Shown piece by piece: positions 25,707-34,300 of a stretch of DNA of 64,000 nt. The notes under the pieces are model-generated. The model had not been told where the DNA came from and did no database searches. It saw only the letters and a program-made list of their open reading frames with translations. How positions within the stretch are numbered: position 1 is the stretch's first letter; every line of letters starts with the position of its first letter. This stretch comes from Streptomyces abikoensis (GTDB lineage Bacteria > Actinomycetota > Actinomycetes > Streptomycetales > Streptomycetaceae). The translations under genes were made by a program, and so were the position numbers. The stretch lies in contig NZ_BMRT01000001.1 in assembly GCF_014648775.1 (NCBI RefSeq), forward strand, positions 186,001 to 250,000. Reading direction: 5' to 3'.

Positions 25707-26629
25707 ATGCTGCCGCCGGTGGAGACAGACGAAGCGTGGCACGCGATCGTGCCGGACGAGTCGGTGATGCGGCCCGCGGTGAAGGACCTCTGCGGGCGCC
25801 TCGGTCTGGCCGGCGCGCCCCTCGTCCGGTTCGCGGAAGGGACGCAGCCGGTCTACGCGGTGGGCGACGAGCACGTCCTCAAGTTGTTCCCCGGAGCCGC
25901 CGCCCGGGACGGCGTCGCCGAAGGTCGGGTGCTGTCGCACGTGGAAGGGCGGTTGCCCATTGCGACGCCGCGGGTGCGCGCCTGCGGCCCGTACGAGAAC
26001 GGCTGGCGGTACGTCCTGATGTCCCGGCTGCCCGGCGCGAGTCTGGCCCACTGCTGGGACCGCATACCGCCGGCCGATCGCGAACGGCTCGTCGCCGGGA
26101 TCGGCGAGGCGCTCGCCGTGCTCCACTCCCTCGATCCCGGCCCTTGGAGGACGTGCTCGGCCCCGGGGACTGGGGCGCCTTCCTGGACCGCCGGCGCGAA
26201 CGCGCCGTGGAACAGCAGCGCACACGCGGGCTGCCGGCGGCCTGGCTGGAGCAGATCCCGGAGTACCTGGACTCGGTCCCGCTGCCCCGGGCCCCGCGCC
26301 GTTCCCTGCTGCACACCGAGGTCATGCGCCGGCACGTCCTCGTCGATCCGGACGGCTGGCGACTGACCGGCCTCTTCGACTTCGAACCGGCCATGGTCGG
26401 TGACCGGGCCTACGACTTCGTCGCCGTCGGCCTGTTCGTCACCCGGGGCGAGCCGGCGCTGTCGGCCCGGCTCGCCACGGCGTACGGCCGCGCGTTCGCG
26501 CCGGACGAACTGCTCGCGTACACCTTGCTGCACGTGTACAGCGATCTCCCCCGGTATCTGCGGGAACTGCGCGTGCCCGCCGAAGGGACGCTGCCCGCTC
26601 TGGCCGAGGCCTGGTTCGGCACGGCCTGA
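25707..26629 (+). pseudogene. Aminoglycoside phosphotransferase-family gene broken by a frameshift
   Basis: From the ATG at 25707 the first frame encodes a kinase-like N-lobe (VYAVGDEHVLKLFPG, then YVLMSRLPGASLAHCWDRI) up to LHSLDPGP. Near 26143, in a run of C residues, the protein continues one frame back as LEDVLGPGDWGAFLDRR and runs to a normal end at 26629, including LTGLFDFEPAMVGDRAYDF with the metal-binding Asp. The catalytic-loop position reads LLHTEVMRRHVLV, where the usual HGDxxxxN is degenerate (HTExxxxH). A one-base loss or a sequencing error explains the break. The degenerate loop suggests real decay. Confidence 0.7.
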
Positions 26630-26728
26630 CGACGCCACGCCGCCGCACAGAGGGGCGTCGGACCGCCCTGTGCGTGTCCCTCGGCAAGGAAGGAACGGCC
26701 GGCTTTCGGGGCCCGGCCGGGCCGGTCC

Positions 26729-27943
26729 TCACCAGGTGACCGGGAGCGCCTCGACCCCGTAGACCGTCGAGCCCTCACGGAAGCGGAGGTCCGATTCGGG
26801 GACGGCGAGCCGGAGGGTGGGGAAGCGGCGGAGCAGGGCCGGCAGGGCGATCTTCAGCTCCAGTCGGGCCAGTTGCTGGCCGAGACACTGGTGGGCGCCG
26901 AAGCCGAAGGACAGCTGGGCGACCGGACGGCGACGCAGGTCGAGGTCGTCGGGGCGTTCGGGGACGAGCTCGGGGTCACGGTTCGCGGTCAGGGGAGAGA
27001 GCAGTACGTGCTCGCCTTCGGCGATCCGGTGGCCGTTGATCTCGACGTCGGCCACGGCCGTGCGCAGGAGCGGTGCGGGAATGGCGAGGTGGCGCAGGAG
27101 TTCCTCCACGGCCGTACCGGTGACGGCGGGGTCGTCGCGGAGGGCGGCGAGCTGGTCCGGGCTGCGGAGCAGGGCCAGCACGCTCAGGGCGAGCATGGTC
27201 GCCGTGGTCTCGTGTCCCCCGACCAGGAGGGTGGTGCCGAACCCGATGAGTTCCTCGTCGGTGAGCTCCGCGCCGTGCCGCCGCACCACCGTGCCCAGCA
27301 CTCCGTCCCCGGGGGTCGCCCGGTTGCGGGCGACGATGTCCGCCATGGCGGCGTTCAACTCGGCCGAGGCGGCGACCAGCCCGTCGGCGTCGGCGGTCCC
27401 GTCCATGATCACCTGAGAACAGCGCTGGAACATGGACCGGGTCCCGTAGGGAACGTCGAGCAGTTCGCAGATCGCCAGCGACGGGATGGGCAGCGCGAAC
27501 GCCTCGACCAGGTCGACGACCGGTCCCCGCTCCGCCATGGCGTCGAGGTGGTCGGCGACGATCGTCTCGATCGCGGGACGCAGTCGCTCGACCTGACGGA
27601 CGGTGAAACTGCCGGTGAGCATGCGGCGGAGGCGGGCGTGCTCCGGGCCGCTGTAGGCGGGCAGGAAGCCCGGGTGGTTGAACAGGGTGCGCGGCAGCGT
27701 CGGGTCGATGCCATTGCCCGTCACCAGGCGCTCCTCCGCGAAAGCGGCCCGGACGTCGCCGTATCCGGTGATGACGACGGCCTCGATCTCGCCGCGCACC
27801 GGATGGAGGACGCGCAGTCGCGGCAGGCCGCCCTCCTCACGCATCCGGCGCAGGTCCGGCGACGGGGCGAACGGGCAGGTCCGGTCCCGTTCGGAGGCTA
27901 CGAAGGACGCCGGGCGGTGAGACGCCGGACGGCGGTCGGGCAT
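26729..27943 (-). CDS. Cytochrome P450 (second of the terpene operon)
   Basis: Seen: 404 codons; the ATG at 27943 follows GAGGAG at 7 nt, which settles the start within a longer open frame. P450 landmarks: the I-helix oxygen-binding motif LVGGHETT, the K-helix ExxR in EELLRHL, and heme-binding FGFGAHQCLGQ with the Cys near residue 353. Length and motifs match soluble class I bacterial P450s (CYP105/107-like). It is the last gene of a co-directional set with a terpene cyclase (91 bp upstream) and another P450, so it probably oxidises the cyclised terpene (inference). No ferredoxin gene is adjacent. Confidence 0.9.
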   Translation of the reverse strand: MPDRRPASHRPASFVASERDRTCPFAPSPDLRRMREEGGLPRLRVLHPVRGEIEAVVITGYGDVRAAFAEERLVTGNGIDPTLPRTLFNHPGFLPAYSGPEHARLRRMLTGSFTVRQVERLRPAIETIVADHLDAMAERGPVVDLVEAFALPIPSLAICELLDVPYGTRSMFQRCSQVIMDGTADADGLVAASAELNAAMADIVARNRATPGDGVLGTVVRRHGAELTDEELIGFGTTLLVGGHETTATMLALSVLALLRSPDQLAALRDDPAVTGTAVEELLRHLAIPAPLLRTAVADVEINGHRIAEGEHVLLSPLTANRDPELVPERPDDLDLRRRPVAQLSFGFGAHQCLGQQLARLELKIALPALLRRFPTLRLAVPESDLRFREGSTVYGVEALPVTW

Positions 27944-28034
27944 GCTGTTGCTCCTCGGCTGCTTCGGTTCTGGGCACGCGGTCATGTGAGCGGTCATGTG
28001 AGCGGTCATGGAAGTGGAACGGGAAGCCCGGCCG

Positions 28035-29036
28035 CTACCCGTGGTACCGGGTGGAGGCGTGGTGCCAGTCGTAGGCACCGCGGATGGTGGTCTGGAGTGC
28101 CTCCGTGCAGTAGCGCTGGAGCAGGTCGCGTTCGGCCGGGCCGAGGTGGCTCGTGGCCGCGGCGCCGAGCAGGGACCGGTGGGCGCCGGTGAACAGTTCC
28201 AGGGCTTCGGCCCGGCGGCGGAGGGCCTGGTCGATCGCTTCCGTCCGGGAGAGCCCGTGGTCCCGTTCCAGGCAGAGCACCAGGTTGTTCCGCTCCCCCA
28301 GTGCCGTGTCCTTTTCCAGGGAGACGATGTCGTTGTCGCAGATGATGAAGGTCTTCGTCATCTCGCGCATGACCGACAGGTGCGGCAGCGCGTAAAGGTG
28401 GTCCGGCAGGACGCACGAGGAGAGACGCTCGGCAAGATCGATGACCGGCGCCACGCCGATGGTATGGCGCCGGACCCGCAGATAGGTGCCCAGCGACATG
28501 GGCGTGCCGGTCTGCCGGCTGCGCGCCTCGTGGACGTGGTGGTCGAGATAGGAGGACCAGTGGGCCGCCGATCGCTGGATCCAGTCCTCGGGCATGTCCT
28601 GGCAGCTGCGTCGTCGCATGTCGGCGAAGGCACCGGCCAAGGGCAGCGGGGACGCCTCGCCGGTGGTGCCCTCCTTGACGAGTCCGACGAGGTGGCGGAC
28701 CCGGTCGGCTGACCGGCCCCACTCCTCGTCGAGCGCGTCGTCGAACAGGAAGTACCAGCTCTGCTGGTCGACTCCGAGATCCAGTTCGCTTCCCGTCGCG
28801 TTCGGATAGAACATGGCCGCGATCAGCGGGAACTGCCCCCTGAGATGGTGGGCCTCCGCCGCTTCCGAGGACAGGAAGCCGAAGGACTTCGGCCAGGCGA
28901 GGTGACGGTCGTGGGCGGCCCGGAAGTCCGGACTGATCCGGCGCGGGAAGGGGACGGGATCCGGGGCCTGGGCAAGGGGCTGGGCCTGGGCCGGTGGCCT
29001 CGGATCCACGGATACGTACTCTGCTGTCGATGTCAT
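28035..29036 (-). CDS. Class I sesquiterpene synthase, pentalenene synthase-like
   Basis: Seen: 333 codons, ATG at 29036 after GGAGGTG. The Mg-binding aspartate motif is DDALD (residues 99-103). The second metal motif reads NDIVSLEKD (235-243), so the final Glu of the usual NSE triad is Asp243. C-terminal RY (STRYH) is present. Overall wording (HLAWPKSFGF, FYPNATGSELDLGVD, RRHTIGVAPVIDLAER) closely follows what I recall of pentalenene synthase. It is predicted to cyclise farnesyl diphosphate. The exact product is uncertain because the aspartate motif differs from DDLFD. It sits between two P450 genes in one operon. Confidence 0.9.
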   Translation of the reverse strand: MTSTAEYVSVDPRPPAQAQPLAQAPDPVPFPRRISPDFRAAHDRHLAWPKSFGFLSSEAAEAHHLRGQFPLIAAMFYPNATGSELDLGVDQQSWYFLFDDALDEEWGRSADRVRHLVGLVKEGTTGEASPLPLAGAFADMRRRSCQDMPEDWIQRSAAHWSSYLDHHVHEARSRQTGTPMSLGTYLRVRRHTIGVAPVIDLAERLSSCVLPDHLYALPHLSVMREMTKTFIICDNDIVSLEKDTALGERNNLVLCLERDHGLSRTEAIDQALRRRAEALELFTGAHRSLLGAAATSHLGPAERDLLQRYCTEALQTTIRGAYDWHHASTRYHG

Positions 29037-29067
29037 GGTGTGGCGCACCTCCGGGAACGGGGCCGGC

Positions 29068-30465
29068 TCAGTCGGCCGGCCAGGGTGAGACGCGCATGGG
29101 CAGCGCATTGGGCCGGATCAGCGCTTGGACGACCGGCCGGACCCGGTGCCCCTCGACCGGCCGAGGTCGCCACCGCGAGACGATCGCGCGCAGGACGACG
29201 AGCATCTCGGTCATCGCGAAGTGGTCGCCGATGCACTTCCGGTTGCCGAGGGCGAACGGGACGTAGGCGCCCGGCGGAAGGTCCTTCTCGGTACGGGCGA
29301 GCCACCGGTCCGGGTCGAACCGCAGCGGGTCCGGGTAGTACGCCGGGTCGCGGTGCATCGTCACCGCGCTGTAGACCAGCTCGGCTCCCTGCGGGAGCTC
29401 GACCCCGCGGACCCGCACCGGCTCCAGAGCGCGCCGCATGAGCAGCCAGCTGGGCTGATGGAGCCGGAGCACTTCCCGGAGGAACCGGTCGGTGAAGGGG
29501 AGCGTCGCCGTGCCGGGCAGGGCGCCTGCGGGCAGCGCGTCACACTCGTCCCGGATCCGCCGGGTGATCTCCGGGCGTCGGCCGAGTTCGTGGAGGGCCC
29601 AGGACAGGGTGGTCGATGTGGTCTCGGCACCGGCCATGAGCAGGGACAGCAGCTCGTCGCGGGCCTCCACGTCGGTCATCCCCCGCGGATTCCCCGGGGT
29701 GCCCGCGAACATGATCGACAGCAGGTCGCCCCGGCCGGTGGGGTCCTGACCGGCCTGCCGGGCCTGCCAGGCCCGCTGGGTCTGCCGTGCCTGCCGGACG
29801 GCGGTGTCCGCGAGCTCGCGCAGCGCCGCGGCGGCGGCCAGGTACTTGCGGTGCCCCAGCACACGTGAAGAGGCGATCGACGCGGGCAGCACGGTGCCCA
29901 CGAAGACCCCGCGCATCACCGTGGTCAGATGCTCGGCGACCTGTTCGCCCAGTTCGGCGACGGCCGCGGCACCCTCCGGGCGTTCGGTGCTGAACAGCGT
30001 CGCCACGAGCATGACCGTCATCATCCGGCGCAACACCACGTCCATGGCGATCACCTCGCCCGGACGCCAGGCCGACACCTGCTCCTCGGCGATGTCGGCC
30101 ATCGTGCCGACGCACGCGGCGATGCTGTTCCGGTGAAAGGCCGGTTGGAGCGCGCGCCGTTGCCGAAGGTGGAAATCCCGCTCGGATGTGATGATGCCGT
30201 TCCCGATGAAAGGCCGCGCGACGTCGAACAGCAGTCCTTTGCCGAACTTCCTGCTCTGCGTCAGAAGAACGTCGTGGACGGCCTCCGGTGAGTTCAGGAT
30301 GAACACCGGCCGATTCCCGAGGAATATCCTGACGATCTCGCCCCGCGTCCTGACCGATTGCAGGAACTCCACCCGTTTGACGGCCAGCTGCGGCAGGTGG
30401 CCGAGCAAGGGTAAGCGCCCCGGCACGATGGGGGCCGCCACCGCTGGAGCGGTGATGGAACGCAC
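29068..30465 (-). CDS. Cytochrome P450, pentalenene oxygenase-like
   Basis: Seen: 465 codons from a GTG at 30465, 9 nt after GGGAGG. The N-terminal PGRLPLLGHLPQL hinge, I-helix MAGAETTSTT, ExxR in REVLRLH and heme ligand FALGNRKCIGD (Cys near 408) are all intact. The layout, including the long N-terminus and PDPLRFDPDRW, is that of the CYP183/CYP170-like P450s that accompany bacterial sesquiterpene synthases. It lies 31 bp before the cyclase gene, so it is very probably the first oxidase acting on the cyclised hydrocarbon. The redox partner must be encoded elsewhere. Confidence 0.9.
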   Translation of the reverse strand: MRSITAPAVAAPIVPGRLPLLGHLPQLAVKRVEFLQSVRTRGEIVRIFLGNRPVFILNSPEAVHDVLLTQSRKFGKGLLFDVARPFIGNGIITSERDFHLRQRRALQPAFHRNSIAACVGTMADIAEEQVSAWRPGEVIAMDVVLRRMMTVMLVATLFSTERPEGAAAVAELGEQVAEHLTTVMRGVFVGTVLPASIASSRVLGHRKYLAAAAALRELADTAVRQARQTQRAWQARQAGQDPTGRGDLLSIMFAGTPGNPRGMTDVEARDELLSLLMAGAETTSTTLSWALHELGRRPEITRRIRDECDALPAGALPGTATLPFTDRFLREVLRLHQPSWLLMRRALEPVRVRGVELPQGAELVYSAVTMHRDPAYYPDPLRFDPDRWLARTEKDLPPGAYVPFALGNRKCIGDHFAMTEMLVVLRAIVSRWRPRPVEGHRVRPVVQALIRPNALPMRVSPWPAD

Positions 30466-30530
30466 AGCTCTGCACCTCCCTGAAGCATGAGCTCGAAAAG
30501 TCGCTCGCCTTTTGAAAGTTCGGCGGAACC

Positions 30531-31100
30531 TCAGCCGGCGTCAGCGTCGTCGGCAGGCTCCACGAGGGTGTACATGACCGCCCGCTGCTGCTTGTGGCGT
30601 TGGACGCGTCCCTTGGCGACCAGGGACTCGAGGGTGTTCCGCACCACCTGCGGTGTCGGATTGCGGCTCGGGTCCTTCTCCAGAAGTTCGTCCCGCAGTT
30701 CCTTCGCCGAGCGGGGTTCGTCATGACCGGTCAGCAGGTCCATCAGCGAGTCCCCGAGCAGAGGCCGACCCGGCTTCCCCTTCGCGTCGCTCTTCGTCCT
30801 GGTCCCCGCCGGCACCGTCCCGCTCGGCGTCGAACGCCGTGTGGTCGCTCCGGCGGCGCCTCGGCGCTTCGCCTTCGCGACCGCGGGCTCGCCCTGCGTC
30901 TGCTCCGGCAGACGCGAGGCATCGGCGAAGCCTTCGTACCGCTCGGCGAGATTGAGGATGTCCGACAGCAGGGCTTCCTCCTGCTTCAGCAGCTCGATCC
31001 TCTTCGCCAGCTCCTCCTGGCGCCTGCGGTTCTCCTCCAGTTCCGATGCGACCTGTTCCACGTATCGCGATCGGAGCTCGGCCGCTGCTTGGCTGCTCAC
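30531..31100 (-). CDS. Coiled-coil winged-helix DNA-binding protein
   Basis: Seen: 189 codons from a GTG at 31100, 7 nt after GGGAG. The N-terminal 60 residues form a heptad-like coil (VASELEENRRRQEELAKRIE). A basic Lys/Arg/Thr-rich linker of about 40 residues follows. The C-terminal 75 residues (SLMDLLTGHDEPRSAKELRD onward to RVQRHKQQRAVMYTLVE) look like a winged helix with a beta hairpin. It is first of a four-gene co-directional set with P450, terpene cyclase and P450 (65 bp before the P450), so it is a candidate cluster regulator (inference). Confidence 0.75.
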   Translation of the reverse strand: MSSQAAAELRSRYVEQVASELEENRRRQEELAKRIELLKQEEALLSDILNLAERYEGFADASRLPEQTQGEPAVAKAKRRGAAGATTRRSTPSGTVPAGTRTKSDAKGKPGRPLLGDSLMDLLTGHDEPRSAKELRDELLEKDPSRNPTPQVVRNTLESLVAKGRVQRHKQQRAVMYTLVEPADDADAG

Positions 31101-31395
31101 ACCTTCACTCCCTTGATATGGACGACGCGATGTCGACGCCGGACGGCTCGTCAGAGAGACGTTCGGTCCTCACCATAAGGGCAAACATGCCTCTGCGTGT
31201 AGGCGCAGGCATGCCGGGGCTTCACACATGTGCATGCGTCAGCACATATCGAACGGTGACTCACACCTCGCGGTCACACCTGCATTGCGTTGACAGCCCG
31301 ATCGCACACATGTCAGCATCACCACCCGTTGAACGGGCTCCGACGCCGCGGCCGCGTGACACGCTCACGCGGTTCCGGCCCGCCCATCCACCCCC

Positions 31396-34300
31396 ATGAC
31401 TGATCCGCCTGGTCGTCACGCAAGGACCGTTACGGAAATCGGCATCGGGTTCCGGCCTCGTGGCGGGCCGCGGCGGACGGGAAAGAGAGACGGACAGTTG
31501 TCCATACGTACGCCGGGACACGGGTCCCGGCGCAGACCGAGAGCTTGGTGGGCGAGCGCCGCGGCGCAGGCCCTGTGTGCGGCGATGCTCGCCTCGCTCG
31601 TCACGTTATTCACGCCGCCCGCGCCGGCACAGGCGGTCGAGGACCTCGACCAGCGGGCCATCACGTTCAACATGCAGGGTGGCCCCCGCTGGGAAACCGT
31701 CAGGACGAATCTGATCAAGGACGCCGACGTCGTGGCCCTGCAGGAGGCCACGACCGCTCCCTGGGACTTCACCAAGAGCGAAGTGATCACCGACAACCTC
31801 GGCGACACCGCGAAGACCCCGACCGGGCTGCCCAGCCTGAAGTACCGGGTGTACGCCCAGCAATGGGGTGAGCGAAGGAAGCAGGGTGTCCTGCTCTACC
31901 TGGACATCCTGGGCAAGGACGCCTGGGGCGCCGGTACCGGCGCCGACACCGGTGATCCGGATACGGAGAACAACAGCCAGAAGTCCATGGCGATCTGGCT
32001 GCGGGACGCGCCCGAGGACCTCAAGGACCTCAAGGACCGCGTCAAGGTCTTCCCCGCCCAGGACGCGGGCAACAAGTGGATCAGGTCCCGTCCGGCGTTC
32101 GGTGTGAAGGTCGGCACCACCTGGTACTTCGACATCCATGCCGCGTCGATCCGTTCCGGTGACACGCCCAACCACCACACCGTCGCTCTGATCGACACGA
32201 TCTCCCGGACCATGGCCGGCGAGCGATGGCGGGCCCTGGGCGACTTCAACAGTGCCGCCGCCCCCACGCGCGGCAGGTTCCCCAACACGTTCTACGCGAC
32301 GAAGAACGGCAAGCCCGACGGCGCGCCCACCACGACGCAGAAGAGCGGCTTCGCGCTGGACTACATGATCGCGAGCGATCGGCTGAAGAACCTCGACGTG
32401 TCGACGACCGGCCGGAACGGCGGTTCCGACCACAATCCCGTCAGGTTCGGCCCACGCAACACCCGTGTGTGCGCCGGTGACTGGAGCGAGCCGACGCGCT
32501 ACAACTACGACGCCGCCGTCCGGCTCGCCGCGCGTGCCGCGGAGGACGCGTGCGGTCCGCCTCCTGCGGTCGTCTCCATGGGGGACAGCTACATTTCGGG
32601 CGAGGCGGGACGGTGGGCCGGTAACGCCCCCGCCTCCGCGGTCGGCTCGGCGTGGGGCACCGACCGGGCAGCGGTGAACTGCAACGGTGACGAGAGCGTG
32701 TGCGACCACGACCCGTCCAAGGTGTACGGCGACACGTCGTACGACAAGGGCGGAAGCGGGTGCGACCGGTCGGACTCCGCCGAGATCAAGGGCCTGACGG
32801 TCGACGACGTACCGCTGGAGCGGCGTTTCAACATCGCCTGCTCGGGAGCGACGACGGACAACGTCACCACGACCGGCTTCAAGGGCCGGCGGCCCCAGGT
32901 CGACGATCTGCGCGACATCGCCCGGAGCAACGACGTGCGCCTGGTCGTGCTGTCGATCGGCGGCAACGACCTGAAGTTCGCCGACATCCTCCAGGACTGC
33001 GTCAAGGCGTACTTCTACCCGTCCCTGTTCAACAAGGGCTGTCGCGGCGCCAAGGAGAAGGAGTTCGCCGACGGCCTCGACCCCGCACGGGCGAAGGTCG
33101 TGAAGTCGGTCGAAGCGATACAGAAGGTGTTGCGCGAGGCCGGGCAGGAGGACGGCTCGTACCGGATCGTGCTGCAGTCCTACCCCAACCCCCTGCCGCT
33201 CGGCCGCGACTACCGCGACCCGGAGAACGCGCCGGTCCCGCCCGCCAACTACAGCCGGTACCTGAGCGGTGGGTGTCCCTTCCTGGACGCGGACAGCGAC
33301 TGGGCGCACTCCTCCGTGGTGCCCCGGATCAGCGCCATGCTGCGCGGCGCCGCCGACGAGGCCGGGGTGTCCTTCCTCGACCTGCAGGACGCCTTCGCCG
33401 GGCACGAGCTGTGCGGCAGGACGACGCAGCAGGCCGGCAAGGACCACAAGCTCTCCTCCCCGCTGCCCGCCGAGCGCGCCGAGTGGGTGCGGTGGGTGCC
33501 GTACCTGGTCGACGGCCTCAAGAACGTGCCCTGGCAGGCCCAGGGCAACCAGCAGGAGGCGATCCACCCCAATCACTACGGCCAGCTCGCCCTGTCCGCC
33601 TGCCTGACCAAGATCACGGCGAAGCTCGGCCCGGCCCCGGTGACCTCGTCCTGCGTGGGCAAGCCGTCCGGTGCTCCCGGCTCCGTCGACGGAAGCGTCG
33701 ACAGCAGTACGGTGCTGAGCAAGAGCAACCGCCGTGCCCCGGTAGCCGGGCTGCCGGACTGGAGCCGGGCCGGATACCGCGCCGGTGAGGCGCTGCCCAC
33801 CGCCGCTTCCCGCACCTCCGACCCCACCTGCCACATCACCCCGTCCGAGCTCGAGCAGCGGTTCAAGGTGAAGGCCGACGACGGGCAGGACGACACGGCG
33901 GGGCTGCAGAGCGCCATCGACCGGATCCGCGAATCCTGCACGCCGGGCGCGGGCCCCAACAGGCTGTCGGTGATCGAGCTGCCCAAGGGCAGGCTCGACG
34001 TCAGCAAACAGCTCGCCGTGGACGCCTCCTACCTGGTCATCCGCGGGCAGGGGTCCGACCCGCAGGGCGGCACGCGGATCGTCTTCCGCCCCGACGAGAA
34101 CACCCGCTACGACAAGCTGACCGAGAAGGGCGAGCGCTGGAACCAGGGGGCGATGGAACACAAGTGTGAGTTCACGACGGGCAACAACGTCGCCACGGGT
34201 GGCTGGATATGGCCCGGACGCGGACTGTTCCGGGTGCAGACCCGCGAGGTCGCCGAGAAGTACCTCAAGATCTGCGGCTACCCCTCCAGGATCCCGGAGA

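Noticed and set aside
26130..26160. Programmed ribosomal frameshift in the phosphotransferase gene
   Set aside because: No slippery heptamer or downstream structure was evident, and the catalytic loop is degenerate; simple decay or a sequence error is more likely.
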